Positions 54,909 through 64,000 of a stretch of DNA of 64,000 nucleotides are shown here, one piece after another. The stretch spans positions 372,001 through 436,000 of the forward strand of contig NZ_JAPCKI010000002.1 in assembly GCF_028680575.1 (NCBI RefSeq), written 5' to 3'. A program made the translations under genes and the position numbers. Position 1 is the first letter of the stretch; each line of letters begins with the position of its first letter. This stretch comes from Acidovorax benzenivorans (GTDB lineage Bacteria; Pseudomonadota; Gammaproteobacteria; Burkholderiales; Burkholderiaceae_C). The notes under the pieces were generated by a model. That model worked only from the letters and a program-made list of their open reading frames with translations. It did no database searches and was not told the DNA's origin.

Positions 54909-56606
54909 TCAGTCATTGCCGGGCTGCAGAGAGCGGATGCGCTCCACATGCGCCAGCAGCGAGCGCTGGGCCACGGGCCACATGCGCTGCGGCACGTCGT
55001 CGTACGCATGGCGCACCCAGTCGTCCATGCTGCCCTGTGGCAGTGCCTGCATGGCGGCCATCACCTTGGCCTCGCGCGCCAAGCGGTGGGCCTTGAGCTT
55101 GGCGATGGCACTGCGCGCCGCGTGCACCGGTCCGCCCAGCACGTAGCCATGCGCGGGCAGGATGAACTCCACGCCATGCTCGGTGCAGACCGCATCAAGC
55201 AGGTCCAGCGAGTCGAGGTAGTCGGCCATGTTGCCGTCGGGTGGGTCGATCACCGTGGTGCTGCCGTTCAGGATGTGGTCGCCACTGAACAGTAGCGCGT
55301 CTTCCACCAGCAGTAGGCACAGGTGGTTGGCCGCATGGCCTGGGGTGTGGATCACCTGCAGGGTGTGGGTGATTTTGCCCTCTGGTGCTTGTCCTGTAAG
55401 CGCAAGAAGCTCATTATTTTGTAGCGCTCTGTCGGGCGTGAACTGGCTGGCCGCACGTGCCGTGGGCGCCGACGGCAGGCCCAGAATGGGCGGGCGCGCC
55501 TTGCCTGCCTGCACGCACATGGCCTGCAGTGGCGCGGCGCCGGGCGAGTGGTCGGCGTGTGAGTGGGTGCACACAATCATGCGGATGTCGCCACCCGCCG
55601 CGCGCCAGAGTTTGTCCAGGTGCTCGGCGTCGGCCGGACCGGGGTCGATGACGATGAAGCCCGTGGTTGGGTCTCCCACCAGGTAGCTGTTGGTGCCGGG
55701 GCCGGTCATCACGCCGGGGTTGGGGGCGGTCAGGCGCACCACGTTGCGCAGCAGCGGCACCGGGCGCTCGGTCTGCCAGTCCAGCGGGTGCACGATCTGG
55801 CCGTCGGGGCACACCAGCGCCAGCTCGCCAAAGGGCATTTCGTCTTCCATGTAGCGCGCTTCCTTGCCTGCCAGCAGGCCCGCGCGCGGACAGCTGACCC
55901 ACAGGGGCTGCTCGTGCGCCACGGCGTCCAGCACTGCCTGCGTGTGGGCGAACCTGGCCAGGCGCTGCAGCGTGCGGATGGTCGGGAAGATCATGAAAAA
56001 CTGCCCCGCCTCGTGCCGAGCCAGCGCGTCGGCAGGGCGCACCCACACGGGCTCGAACTGCTCCGCCTCGTCGGCCACGGGCTCCTGGCCCTCGGGCATG
56101 CGGGCCACCAGGAAGGGCACCTCAAAGCGGCGCGCCAGGTCACGATCGGCCGTCCAGTGGGCCAGCAGGTACACCCCGTCGGCCGCCAGGCGCAGTCCGC
56201 GTGCGGCGCACTGCGCGGCAAACGGCTGGTGGCGGTCGATGGCGGCAATGTCTTGCGCATCGGCCATCTGCCCTGTGCGGGGGCCGTCGGCATGGCGCGC
56301 CAGCAGCACACCCAGCTCTTCAAAACTCTCGCGGATGGCGGCAATCGCCTGGGTGAGGTGCTGGTCGCTTTGTGTGGGGCGTCGGTCGGCGGCGGCGTGC
56401 GTGGCGGGCACGGCATCCAGCGCATCGATGCCACCACCGGGGAACACATAGGCGCTGGGCGCAAAACTGGCTGTGGCCGAGCGCCGGGTCATGAGGACTT
56501 CGAGCCCGCCCCCGCCAAGCACATCACGCAGCAGCAGCACGGTGGCAGCGGGGCGGGTGGCTACGGGTTCACGGCGGGGGTGGAGTTGTTGGCTGGAGCG
56601 GGGCAT
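54909..56606 (-). CDS. NUDIX and metallo-beta-lactamase fusion protein
   Basis: A 565-residue two-domain protein. Residues 20-230 are a NUDIX hydrolase of the NUDT19/RppA-like type with RESFEELG at 92-99. Residues 285-520 are a metallo-beta-lactamase fold with zinc motif THSHADH at 347-353, HTPGHAANHL and FSGDHIL. The C-terminus has the winged-helix region of LACTB2-like nucleases. The likely activities are CoA- or nucleotide-diphosphate cleavage plus hydrolysis of an ester, thioester or RNA; neither is proven. Residues about 393-411 derive from a dispersed repeat copy. It ends overlapping a possible start of the pseudouridine-synthase-like gene. Confidence 0.86.
   Translation of the reverse strand: MPRSSQQLHPRREPVATRPAATVLLLRDVLGGGGLEVLMTRRSATASFAPSAYVFPGGGIDALDAVPATHAAADRRPTQSDQHLTQAIAAIRESFEELGVLLARHADGPRTGQMADAQDIAAIDRHQPFAAQCAARGLRLAADGVYLLAHWTADRDLARRFEVPFLVARMPEGQEPVADEAEQFEPVWVRPADALARHEAGQFFMIFPTIRTLQRLARFAHTQAVLDAVAHEQPLWVSCPRAGLLAGKEARYMEDEMPFGELALVCPDGQIVHPLDWQTERPVPLLRNVVRLTAPNPGVMTGPGTNSYLVGDPTTGFIVIDPGPADAEHLDKLWRAAGGDIRMIVCTHSHADHSPGAAPLQAMCVQAGKARPPILGLPSAPTARAASQFTPDRALQNNELLALTGQAPEGKITHTLQVIHTPGHAANHLCLLLVEDALLFSGDHILNGSTTVIDPPDGNMADYLDSLDLLDAVCTEHGVEFILPAHGYVLGGPVHAARSAIAKLKAHRLAREAKVMAAMQALPQGSMDDWVRHAYDDVPQRMWPVAQRSLLAHVERIRSLQPGND
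55376..55427 (+). repeat. Dispersed repeat copy inside the NUDIX/MBL gene
   Basis: GCCCTCTGGTGCTTGTCCTG, TAAGCGCAAGAAGCTCATTA and TTTTGTAG follow the landmarks of the family. It is read in frame on the minus strand, between two beta-lactamase-fold motifs. Confidence 0.6.
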
Positions 56607-56689
56607 CGGGCCATTATCCGGCGTTGCCCTGCAGTCTGTCGGACGCCCGCCCTGGGAAAAGGGCGGGGCGTGTTTTCCTGGAGGGGAGA

Positions 56690-57442
56690 TCAGTAGGCGC
56701 CGGAGAGCAGGGCACCCGCGTTGGGCACCCGGGTCTCCAGCCCCAGGCGCTTGAGCATGGCCCAGGTGGTGCAAGCGGCAGCGGACACCACGGGCAGGCC
56801 CAGCCGATCCTGAGCCACCTGCACGGAGGCCAGCGAAGGCATCTGCACGCAGGCCGAGATCACCACCACATCCACCCCGCGCGTGTCCAGGCGCTGCACG
56901 ATCTGCGCCGGGGCGGCCGGGTCCTGTGCTCCCACCTCCAGGTTGTCGGCAATTTCCAGCGACAGGCTGTCGTGCACGGCAATGCCCTCGTGCTCGATGT
57001 AGTCCACCACCAGTTGGGTGAGCGGCTTCATATAAGGGGTGAGCACGGAGACCTTCTTCGCGCCCATGGCCTTCAGGCCTTCGACCAACGCACCAGCACT
57101 CGACACCACGGGCGCAGGCTTTCCGTTGGCCACTGTGACTTCGTGCAGCCGCTTTTCGGACGTGCGGTGGTAGCCCAGGCCCATGCTCATGATGGCCACC
57201 AGGCAGGCATAGCCCATCACGTCCATCTTGCCGTCCGACAGCTCCAGTGCGCAGCGGTCGGAGTCGCGGTCCATCGCGGCCAGCTCTTCCTTGGTGACCT
57301 TCTGCATGCGCATGCGGCTGGCGTGGAAGCTGAAGCGCTCGGGCAGGATCTGCTCGCGGGCGCGCAGCATGGCGGGGATCTCGGTCTCCATGGTGGTGTT
57401 GGAGCTGGGCACGATCTGCCCGATGCGGTAGGTGCGTTGCAT
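56690..57442 (-). CDS. Maleate cis-trans isomerase family protein
   Basis: A 250-residue member of the Asp/Glu racemase superfamily. The two active-site cysteines are C80 in MGYACLVA and C198 in ISACVQMPS. The N-terminal IGQIVPSSNTTMETEIP is the hallmark of maleate isomerases, which convert maleate to fumarate, for instance at the end of nicotinate degradation. Arylmalonate decarboxylase-like activity is a less likely option. It is followed on the same strand, 92 bp upstream, by a Bug binding protein, so a carboxylate is probably taken up and isomerised. No other nicotinate genes are in the window. Confidence 0.88.
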   Translation of the reverse strand: MQRTYRIGQIVPSSNTTMETEIPAMLRAREQILPERFSFHASRMRMQKVTKEELAAMDRDSDRCALELSDGKMDVMGYACLVAIMSMGLGYHRTSEKRLHEVTVANGKPAPVVSSAGALVEGLKAMGAKKVSVLTPYMKPLTQLVVDYIEHEGIAVHDSLSLEIADNLEVGAQDPAAPAQIVQRLDTRGVDVVVISACVQMPSLASVQVAQDRLGLPVVSAAACTTWAMLKRLGLETRVPNAGALLSGAY

Positions 57443-57534
57443 GGTGGTCTTTCAGAAAAAATAGGCAAAGCGCTGCCCTGCCCGGTGCGCGGGGCGCCGG
57501 GAATGGGATCGCGCAGGGGATGTTTGTGGGCCGG

Positions 57535-58497
57535 TCAGTCGGCCTTGATGCCAGCGCCCTTGATGGTCTTGGCCCAGTAGGCGGTCTCGGTCTTCACCAG
57601 ATCACCGAGCGCATCGGGCGGCAGGTAGCGCAGCTCAATGCCCGCAGCGTCGGCGCGCTGGCGGGTCTCGGGCATCTCCAGCGCCTTCTTCACATCGGTC
57701 GTGAGCTTGGCGACGACGGCGGGTGGGGTGGCTGCCGGGGCGAACAGGCCCACCCAGGCTTCCAGCTTGAAGTCCGGCATGCCAGCCTCGGCCACGGTGG
57801 GTACGTTGGGCAGGCCGGGGTGGCGCTTGGTACCGGTGACGGCAAAGGCCTTGAGCTTGCCGCTGACCACATGCTGCATGACCGACGGTGGCGTGGTGAT
57901 GAACACCTGCACCTGGCCCGCCAGCACATCGGCCACCGCAGGGCCCGAGCCACGGTAGGGGATGTGGGTCATGAAGGTGCCGCTTTGCTGCTTGAAGATC
58001 TCGGTGCCGATGTGCGACAGCGAGCCGTTGCCCTGCGATGCGTAGTTCACCTTGCCTGGGTTGGCCTTGAGGTAGGCGATGAATTCCTTGAGGTTGTTGG
58101 CCGGTACCGAGGGGTGGGCCGCAATCACGTTGGTGGCCACGGTGAGCAGAGCCACCGGTGCGAAGTCCTTGGCCTCCCAGGGCAGGCTGGGCGAAAGCGC
58201 TGGGTTGCCCACGTGGTAGGCCGAGTAGGAGATCAGCAGGTTGTAGCCGTCAGCCTTGGCGCGGGCCACGGCGCCGTAGGCCACGTTGCCGCTGCCGCCC
58301 GCCTTGTTGTCGATCACCACCGGCTGGCCGATCACGCGCGCCAGCGGCTCGTTGAGCAGGCGGGCCGATGTGTCCACCACGCCACCGGGCGGGTTGGGCA
58401 CGGTGAGCGTGATGGCCTTGCTGGGGTAGTTGTCCTGCGCCATGGCCAGGCCGGAAAGCGCCAGCGTGGCAGCCAGCAGGCTATGTGAAATCTTCAT
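57535..58497 (-). CDS. Bug-family binding protein (maleate isomerase-linked)
   Basis: A 320-residue periplasmic protein with a short Sec signal ending in GLAMA-QDNYP. The Bug signature is AITLTVPNPPGGVVDTSAR and VVIDNKAGGSGNVAYGAVA. It should bind a carboxylate. It is divergent from a LysR gene and in line with maleate isomerase; by position the three form a regulated uptake and isomerisation unit. No TctAB permease genes are present nearby. Confidence 0.88.
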   Translation of the reverse strand: MKISHSLLAATLALSGLAMAQDNYPSKAITLTVPNPPGGVVDTSARLLNEPLARVIGQPVVIDNKAGGSGNVAYGAVARAKADGYNLLISYSAYHVGNPALSPSLPWEAKDFAPVALLTVATNVIAAHPSVPANNLKEFIAYLKANPGKVNYASQGNGSLSHIGTEIFKQQSGTFMTHIPYRGSGPAVADVLAGQVQVFITTPPSVMQHVVSGKLKAFAVTGTKRHPGLPNVPTVAEAGMPDFKLEAWVGLFAPAATPPAVVAKLTTDVKKALEMPETRQRADAAGIELRYLPPDALGDLVKTETAYWAKTIKGAGIKAD

Positions 58498-58626
58498 GTG
58501 TGTCTCCGCCGGGTTGTTGTGTTCAGGGCCTATTGTCGAAACGCGGTGCACCGCAGTCCAATATATTGTTGGTCTTGATCTAGACTTTGAAACTATTAAT
58601 AAACCCATCCACCGGATGGCACGCTC

Positions 58627-59499
58627 ATGGAACTGCGGCACCTGCGTTATTTCATTGCCCTGGCCGAAGAGCTGAGCTTCACGCGCGCCGCGCAGCGCTT
58701 GCATGTGTCGCAGCCGCCGCTGAGCCTGCAGATCGCCCAGCTGGAGGAGGAGCTGGGCGCCCAGCTGTTCGTGCGCACCAGCCGCCGGGTGGAGCTGACG
58801 CTGGCGGGCCAGGCCTACTTGGTCGATGCGCGCGCGGTGCTGGAGCGGCTGGACGCCGCACGCCAGCGTGTAGGCGCCATCGGCCAGGGGCAGGCGGGGC
58901 GCATCGAGGTGGGGCTGTCGGGCTCGCACTTTCTGGGGCCGTTTCCGGCGGCGCTGGCGCGCTACCGGCAAAGCCATCCGGGTGTGGACGTGGTGCTGCA
59001 TGAGATGCAGCCTTCGCTGCAGCAGGCTGCCCTGCGCGACAAGCGCATCGATGTGGGCATCTCGCGCACCGCCGTCAACGACGATCAGCTCTCCAGCACC
59101 CTGCTGTGGCCCGACCCGGTGGTGGCCGCGCTGCCGCCCGACCACCGTCTGGCGGCGCGCAAGGCCCTGGCCTTGAAGGACCTGCGCAGTGAAGCCTTTG
59201 TGATGCTGCGCCGCGATTCTTCCGCCCATGCCGAGCACATGGTGCAGTGCTGCGTGCAGGCGGGCTTTGCACCCCGGGTGGCGCAGACCACCGTGGAACT
59301 GGCGGCCGTGCTGAGCCTAGTGGCCGCCGGGCTGGGCGTGGCCCTGGTGCCGTCGTCGCTGGGCACCTTGTTCGGGCCGCGCGTGGTGTTCAAAGGCCTG
59401 GGCGCCAAGTCGCCCCGCGCCGATGTGCACGCGGTGCAGCGGCGCGATGACCTGCTGGGCGTGGTGCCCGCATTCGTCCGCGTGGTGGCCGATGTTTGA
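58627..59499 (+). CDS. LysR-family regulator (divergent from Bug/maleate isomerase)
   Basis: A 290-residue regulator with an N-terminal helix-turn-helix (LAEELSFTRAAQRLHVSQPP) and an effector-binding domain of the CatM/BenM-like group. The 129-bp divergent region is AT-rich (ATATATTG at 58561, then AAACTATTAATAAACC) and should hold the operator. The likely inducer is the carboxylate handled by the divergent genes. Confidence 0.9.
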   Translation: MELRHLRYFIALAEELSFTRAAQRLHVSQPPLSLQIAQLEEELGAQLFVRTSRRVELTLAGQAYLVDARAVLERLDAARQRVGAIGQGQAGRIEVGLSGSHFLGPFPAALARYRQSHPGVDVVLHEMQPSLQQAALRDKRIDVGISRTAVNDDQLSSTLLWPDPVVAALPPDHRLAARKALALKDLRSEAFVMLRRDSSAHAEHMVQCCVQAGFAPRVAQTTVELAAVLSLVAAGLGVALVPSSLGTLFGPRVVFKGLGAKSPRADVHAVQRRDDLLGVVPAFVRVVADV

Positions 59500-59592
59500 A
59501 GGACAACCGCTCCTGGCTCGGCAATGAAGAGCGGTCGGCCCTGGCAAACGCACCGGGGTGTAAAGCGGCTTCGGGGGGATGTACAGAACCCA

Positions 59593-60411
59593 TCAATCCC
59601 AGGCTGGGGCAAGGCCCTCGGGGTCGACCATGCGGCCGCCACGGTCCAGCGCCGCGATCTGCGCCATGTCCGCATCGCTCAGGCGCAGCTGCTGCGCCTT
59701 CAGGTTGCTCGCCAGGTTCTCGCGCCGGGTGGAAGAGGGGATCACCGCGTAGCCCAGTTGCAGCGCCCAGGCGAGCGCCACCTGGGCCGGGGTGGCCGAG
59801 TGTGAGCGGGCAATGGCCTCGATCACCGGGTCTTTGAGCACCTTACCGTAGGCCAGCGTCATGTACGACGTGATGGAGATGCCCTGGCTCTGGGCGAACC
59901 CGGCCACGGTGCGGTTTTGCAGGTAGGGGTGCAGCTCGACCTGGTTGGTGGCGATGGCGCCTGCGCCCACGGCGGCAATGGCTTCGCGCATCAGCGCCAC
60001 CGTGAAGTTGGAGACACCGATCTGCCGTGTGAGGCCCAGGCGCTTGGCCTCGGCCAACGCACCCATGAAATCGGCCACGGGCACCGCACCGCCTGGCGAG
60101 GGCCAGTGGATCAGGGCCAGGTCCACATGGTCCGTGCGTAGCTTGTGCAGGCTGTCCTTGAGGCTGGCAATCAGCTTGTCTGCGGGCAGGTTGTCGGTCC
60201 AGACCTTGGTGGTGATGAACAGCTCGCTGCGTGGTACGCCGCTTTCGGCCACGGCCTGGCCGACTTCGGCCTCGTTGCCGTAGATCTGCGCGGTATCGAT
60301 CGCGCGGTAGCCCAGGTCCAGCGCGTTGCGCACGGAGTCGATCACGACCTGGCCCTGAAGGCGGAAGGTGCCGACGCCGAAGGCGGGAAGAGAGTGGTGA
60401 GGGGATGTCAT
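59593..60411 (-). CDS. Aldo/keto reductase (DkgB-like)
   Basis: A 272-residue NADPH-dependent reductase. The catalytic tetrad is visible: aspartate and tyrosine in [11 protein letters not shown], lysine in ITTKVW and histidine in [23 protein letters not shown] near the C-terminus binds the NADPH phosphate. Length and sequence resemble 2,5-diketo-D-gluconate reductase B; such enzymes reduce methylglyoxal and other aldehydes. It follows the MFS exporter gene on the same strand with a 61-bp gap. Confidence 0.9.
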   Translation of the reverse strand: MTSPHHSLPAFGVGTFRLQGQVVIDSVRNALDLGYRAIDTAQIYGNEAEVGQAVAESGVPRSELFITTKVWTDNLPADKLIASLKDSLHKLRTDHVDLALIHWPSPGGAVPVADFMGALAEAKRLGLTRQIGVSNFTVALMREAIAAVGAGAIATNQVELHPYLQNRTVAGFAQSQGISITSYMTLAYGKVLKDPVIEAIARSHSATPAQVALAWALQLGYAVIPSSTRRENLASNLKAQQLRLSDADMAQIAALDRGGRMVDPEGLAPAWD

Positions 60412-60472
60412 GGCGGTTCCAGAAATGAAGGAGATGAACAAGGGGAGGGCAGAGGAAAAAGGGAAACAGCGC

Positions 60473-61675
60473 TCAGTGCCCCACAGGCACCGCGCCAGTG
60501 GAGCGCACAGGGATGCCGCTGCGCCGGTCCAGCACGCCGCTCCACTGCGTGAGGGCGAGCGACACCAGCACCACCAGCGCGCCAATCCACGGCGTGTGCT
60601 GCAGGCCCAGGTGCGTCACGATCAGGCCCCCGGCCCAGGCGGCGCCCGCAATGCCCAGGTTGAAGGCGGCGATGTTCAGGCCCGAGGCCACGTCCACCGC
60701 CTGGGGTGTGAAGCGCTCGGCCTGCTTGACCACATACACCTGCAGCCCTGGCACATTGCCAAACGCCACGGCGCCCCACAGCAGCACGGTGCCCACCGCC
60801 AGCCATGGGTAGGGCGCGGTGAACTGCAGCAACAACAACACGGCCGCCAGCAGCGCAAAGATGATGCGCAGCGCCGGGATAGGCCCCAGCCTATCGGCCA
60901 ACCGGCCACCCCACAGGTTGCCCACGGCCACCGACACGCCGTAGACCAGCATCACCCAGCCCACGGCGCCAGCGCTGAAGCCCGAGATGTCGGTGAGGAT
61001 GGGCGCGAGAAAGGTGAACGGGATGAACGTGCCGCCGTAGCCGATGGCCGTCTTGGCATACACCAGCAGCAGGCGCGGCTCGGCCAGCACTTTGGCCTGC
61101 TGCAGCAGCGAGGCGGGTGCGGTGTGGGCGATGTTGCGCGGCACAAAAATCGCGCTGCCGATGAAGGCCACCACGCCCAGGGCCGACACGGCCAGGAAGG
61201 TCTCGCGCCAGCCGAAGTGCTGACCGATGAAGGTGCCCAGCGGCACGCCCGTGACCAGCGCCACCGTGAGGCCGGTGAACATGATCGCAATGGCGCTCGC
61301 GGCCTTCTCGCGCGGCACCAGGCCGGTGGCGATGGTCGAGCCGATGGAGAAGAACACCCCATGCGCCAGGCCGGTGAGGATGCGCGCGGCCACCAGCGTC
61401 TCGTAGCTGGGCGCCTGCCAGGCCAGCAGGTTGCCAGCGGTGAACAACGCCATCAGCGACAGCAGCAGCGCCTTGCGCGGCAGCTTGCCGGTGAGTGCGG
61501 TGAGCACCGGGGCGCCCACGGCGACCCCCAGGGCATAAAGGCTGACCAGCAGGCCCGCCGAGGGGATGCTGATGGAAAGGTCTGCCGCCACGGTGGGTAG
61601 CAGGCCAACGATCACGAACTCTGTCGTGCCGATGGCAAAGGCGCTGAGCGTCAGCGCGAGCAAGGCAATGGGCAT
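60473..61675 (-). CDS. MFS transporter of the DHA1/AraJ type
   Basis: A 400-residue protein with twelve predicted membrane segments. The N-terminal [19 protein letters not shown] is typical for the AraJ/YdhP group of drug or sugar efflux proteins. The motif between segments 2 and 3 ([10 protein letters not shown]) and the motif C-like [10 protein letters not shown] are present. It probably exports a small organic compound. The divergent LysR gene is the likely regulator, and the aldo/keto reductase downstream may act on the same compound. Confidence 0.88.
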   Translation of the reverse strand: MPIALLALTLSAFAIGTTEFVIVGLLPTVAADLSISIPSAGLLVSLYALGVAVGAPVLTALTGKLPRKALLLSLMALFTAGNLLAWQAPSYETLVAARILTGLAHGVFFSIGSTIATGLVPREKAASAIAIMFTGLTVALVTGVPLGTFIGQHFGWRETFLAVSALGVVAFIGSAIFVPRNIAHTAPASLLQQAKVLAEPRLLLVYAKTAIGYGGTFIPFTFLAPILTDISGFSAGAVGWVMLVYGVSVAVGNLWGGRLADRLGPIPALRIIFALLAAVLLLLQFTAPYPWLAVGTVLLWGAVAFGNVPGLQVYVVKQAERFTPQAVDVASGLNIAAFNLGIAGAAWAGGLIVTHLGLQHTPWIGALVVLVSLALTQWSGVLDRRSGIPVRSTGAVPVGH

Positions 61676-61751
61676 GGGAACACTCCTGTGGAATGGGACG
61701 GAGTGTGGGGTTTTCAGTCTTGCAGAAAAAGACGGTTACGCTCGATAGATA

Positions 61752-61768
61752 GTTGACTGTGAATCAAC
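61752..61768. promoter_or_regulatory. Candidate LysR operator between MFS and LysR genes
   Basis: GTTGA, 7 nt, TCAAC is a perfect inverted repeat of the T-N11-A type. It lies 77 bp from the MFS start and 21 bp from the LysR start. Confidence 0.45.
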
Positions 61769-61788
61769 AATCAAGGATGGGGAAATCC

Positions 61789-62673
61789 ATGAAAACCACG
61801 CTGGAAGAGCTGCAGGCCTTTGTTGCCGTGGTGGATGGCAGTTCGATCACCGCCGCCGCCGACCAGTTGGGCCAGACCGTCTCGGGCATCAGCCGGGCGC
61901 TGGCACGGCTGGAGAAGAAGCTCGACACCACGCTGCTGCGCCGCACCACACGCCGCACCGAGCTGACCGAGGAAGGCCAGGCCTTCTTGTTGCGCACGCG
62001 CGCCATCCTGGCGTCCATCGACGATGCCGAGGAGCACATGGCGGCGCGCCGCCAGCAGCCCGCAGGCCGTCTGCGCGTGAATGCAGCCACGCCCTTCATG
62101 CTGCATGCCGTAGTGCCGTTGGTGCCGGCGTTTCGCAAGGCGTATCCGCAGATCACGCTGCAACTGGACACAGACGAAACGTACATCGACCTGCTGGAGC
62201 GGCGCACGGACGTGGCCATACGCATCGGGCAACTGCAGGACTCGACCCTGCACGCGCGCCCCCTGTGCACCAGCCGCCTGCGGGTGCTGGCCAGCCCCGA
62301 CTACCTGGCGCGGGTGGGCAAGCCCAAAAGCGTGGCCGACCTGGCCAGCCACACGCTGCTGGGCTTCAACCAGCCCGAGTCGCTCAACCACTGGCCGCTG
62401 CGGGGAGCGCATGGGGATGCTTGGCCCATCGTGCCCAGCCTCACCGCTTCGAGCGGTGAAACGTTGCGCCAGCTAGCGCTGGAACATGTGGGGCTGGTGT
62501 GCCTGTCGGACTTCATGACCGCAGGCGACCGCGACGCTGGCCGCCTGGTTCAGGTGCTGGCGCGCGACACCGTGGACGTGCGCCAGCCTATCAACGCCGT
62601 CTATTACCGCAACACGCAGTTGGCCGCGCGCATTGCGTGTTTTCTGGATTTTTTGCAGGAGCGCATGGGCTGA
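61789..62673 (+). CDS. LysR-family regulator (MFS-linked)
   Basis: A 294-residue regulator of the CrgA/DmlR-like group. The helix-turn-helix is VDGSSITAAADQLGQTVSG with ISRALARLEKKL, and the effector domain follows. It is divergent from the MFS exporter, and the two starts are 113 bp apart. I take the ATG at 61789; an ATG four codons upstream is possible. Confidence 0.88.
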   Translation: MKTTLEELQAFVAVVDGSSITAAADQLGQTVSGISRALARLEKKLDTTLLRRTTRRTELTEEGQAFLLRTRAILASIDDAEEHMAARRQQPAGRLRVNAATPFMLHAVVPLVPAFRKAYPQITLQLDTDETYIDLLERRTDVAIRIGQLQDSTLHARPLCTSRLRVLASPDYLARVGKPKSVADLASHTLLGFNQPESLNHWPLRGAHGDAWPIVPSLTASSGETLRQLALEHVGLVCLSDFMTAGDRDAGRLVQVLARDTVDVRQPINAVYYRNTQLAARIACFLDFLQERMG

Positions 62674-62707
62674 TGCCACAGAGTCTGCATCCAGGGCCGC
62701 CTGCTGA

Positions 62708-63412
62708 TTAGCCGCGCGCCGGGATGTTCAGGCCCTTGGCCACGGCCGGGCGTGCCACAAATACATCCAGCACACGCTGTACTTCGGTGAATTGGCTGAA
62801 TTCCACCAGGTCACCCGCGCCGTAGAAGCCGATCAGGTTGCGCACCCACGGCAGGATGGCAATGTCGGCGATGGTGTACTGGTCGCCCATCACCCATTGG
62901 CGGCCTACCAGGCGCTGGTTCAGCACGCCCAGCAGGCGTTTGGACTCCGCCACGTAACGGTCGCGCGGGCGTTTGTCTTCAAAGTCCTTGCCCGCAAACT
63001 TGTTGAAGAACCCCACCTGGCCGAACATGGGGCCCACGCCGCCCATCTGCCACATCACCCACTGAATGGTTTCGTAACGCGCGGCGGCGTCCTGCGGGAT
63101 GAGCTGACCGGTCTTGTCGGCCAGGTACAGCAGGATGGCGCCCGACTCGAACAACGCCAACGGGTGGCCACCCGGGCCGTTCGGGTCGAGGATGGCCGGG
63201 ATCTTGTTGTTGGGGTTGAGCGACAGGAACTCGGGCGAGGTCTGGTCGTTGGTGTCAAAGCTCACCAGGTGCGGCTCGTACGGCAGGCCCAGTTCTTCGA
63301 GCGCAATCGACACCTTCACGCCGTTGGGCGTGGGCAGCGAATACAGCTGCAGGCGGTCCGGGTGCTGGGCGGGCCATTTGTGAGTGATGGCGAAGGCGGA
63401 AAGATCGGGCAT
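62708..63412 (-). CDS. Glutathione S-transferase (YghU/YfcG-like)
   Basis: A 234-residue GST. The thioredoxin-like domain begins with LYSLPTPNGVKVSIALEELG, where the Thr-Pro-Asn stretch marks the Nu-class (YfcG) active site. The cis-proline comes in NKIPAIL and the ES pair in LFESGAILLYLAD. The helical domain follows from about residue 115. Nu-class members bind two glutathiones and reduce disulfides or peroxides. It is a single gene in the reverse direction next to dapF, with a 116-bp divergent gap. Confidence 0.9.
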   Translation of the reverse strand: MPDLSAFAITHKWPAQHPDRLQLYSLPTPNGVKVSIALEELGLPYEPHLVSFDTNDQTSPEFLSLNPNNKIPAILDPNGPGGHPLALFESGAILLYLADKTGQLIPQDAAARYETIQWVMWQMGGVGPMFGQVGFFNKFAGKDFEDKRPRDRYVAESKRLLGVLNQRLVGRQWVMGDQYTIADIAILPWVRNLIGFYGAGDLVEFSQFTEVQRVLDVFVARPAVAKGLNIPARG

Positions 63413-63528
63413 GAAAGAGTCCTGGCTGGTGGCGGCTGCTGCAGCGCCTGAAAAAGTGCAAGCCTAGTGCGCCATGGAAACCGGCGCTGCTTGAGGTTAT
63501 TGGCAGCCCACCGACGATAATCCGGCGG

Positions 63529-64000
63529 ATGCAGATTCGCTTTACCAAAATGCAGGGCGCGGGCAACGATTTCGTGGTGCTCGACGAAACCCAGGGCCGC
63601 CTGGGGTTGAGCACGGCCCAATACCGCTTTCTGGCCGACCGCCACTTTGGCGTGGGGGCCGACCAGATCCTCACCGTGCGTCCTTCACCAGCGGACGGTA
63701 TCGACTTCGAATACGTGATCCACAACGCCGACGGCGGCGAGGTGGAGCAGTGTGGCAACGGCGCCCGTTGTTTCGCGCGGTTTGTGCACGACCGGGGCCT
63801 GTCGGGCAAAGACACTCTCCGCGTGCAGACCAAAAGTGGCGTGATCGCCCCCCGCCTCACGGCCGATGGCCGCGTCACGGTGGACATGGGTCGGCCCGAG
63901 TTCGACCCGGCCAAGGTGCCCTTTGATACCACCGGCCTCACGCCCGTGCCGCAGGGGTTGGGGCAAAAATGGCCGTTGGCGCTAGAAGAATATGCGCAGG
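63529..64000 (+). CDS. dapF: Diaminopimelate epimerase, N-terminal part
   Basis: The gene runs off the right edge, so 157 residues are seen. It converts LL- to meso-diaminopimelate for lysine and peptidoglycan. The first catalytic cysteine is C75 in [10 protein letters not shown], and the N-terminal [16 protein letters not shown] is typical. The frame is open to the window end. The last visible codons (residues about 146-157) lie in a copy of the dispersed repeat, in the linker between the two halves of the enzyme. Confidence 0.93.
   Translation, partial: MQIRFTKMQGAGNDFVVLDETQGRLGLSTAQYRFLADRHFGVGADQILTVRPSPADGIDFEYVIHNADGGEVEQCGNGARCFARFVHDRGLSGKDTLRVQTKSGVIAPRLTADGRVTVDMGRPEFDPAKVPFDTTGLTPVPQGLGQKWPLALEEYAQ
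63963..64000 (+). repeat. Dispersed repeat copy inside dapF, cut by the window edge
   Basis: GCAAAAATGGCCGTTGGCGC, TAGAAGAATATGCGCAGG matches the 5' half of the family. It is read in frame as [12 protein letters not shown]. Confidence 0.65.

Overview
The window looks like a chromosomal segment of a betaproteobacterium of the order Burkholderiales, most likely family Comamonadaceae (Acidovorax-like). The basis is high G+C with strong GC-third-position coding, several Bug/TctC-type periplasmic binding proteins, gene families typical of the group, and a short dispersed repeat. The family assignment is inference. No phage, transposase, CRISPR array or rRNA operon was seen. Two genes are cut by the window edges: a biotin-dependent carboxylase on the left and dapF on the right.

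Layout. (1) 1-3127 (+): biotin carboxylase/carrier subunit, acyl-CoA dehydrogenase and a BKACE-family enzyme. (2) 3164-3778 (-): a lower-GC PIN-like nuclease gene with a perfect hairpin upstream. (3) 3893-15583 (-): a lipid or hydrophobic-acid catabolic block of fadB-like, thiolase, acyl-CoA dehydrogenase, binding protein, acyl-CoA ligase and livF-livG-livM-livH. An enoyl-CoA hydratase and a thioesterase lie on the other side (15849-17244, +). A shared motif lies in front of the acyl-CoA dehydrogenase and in the livH/hydratase divergent region. (4) 17459-21991: bactofilin, YciA-type thioesterase, Atm1-type ABC exporter, 2-hydroxyacid dehydrogenase and a MazG-like pyrophosphatase. (5) 22169-26244: a TRAP transporter with a divergent LysR regulator. 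(6) 26426-34000: two glutamate/aspartate-type binding proteins, gltJKL, an RpiR regulator, a CPG2-type carboxypeptidase and a Bug protein. (7) 34099-44185: pyrC, DUF3025, htpX, a chemoreceptor, a GlxA-type regulator, a secreted M20 hydrolase, an FAD oxidoreductase and cysK. (8) 44312-51013: an RNA-repair locus. (9) 51022-64000: rnpB, an M48 protease with a DUF898 membrane protein, a pseudouridine-synthase-like protein, a NUDIX/metallo-beta-lactamase fusion, maleate isomerase with a Bug protein and LysR, an aldo/keto reductase, an MFS exporter, LysR, a GST and dapF.

The most striking region is the RNA-repair locus. Reading leftwards from a sigma-54-type promoter at about 49240, there is a leader of about 555 nt. 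It carries two tRNA-like elements, one with a 6-bp acceptor stem, a T arm and an encoded CCA end, the other with D and T arms and a GAAA tetraloop where the anticodon loop should be. The leader is followed by a slipin (SPFH) protein, an unrecognised cysteine-motif protein, RtcB ligase and RtcA cyclase. The regulator RtcR is divergent. Noncoding tRNA mimics are known in Salmonella-type Rtc operons together with the Ro protein Rsr. Here no Rsr gene is present, and slipin plus the unknown protein take its place.

A second theme is a short palindromic repeat family (core GCGCTT...AAGCGC followed by AGCTATCAAA) with about a dozen copies or fragments. Four of them lie in frame inside protein-coding genes.
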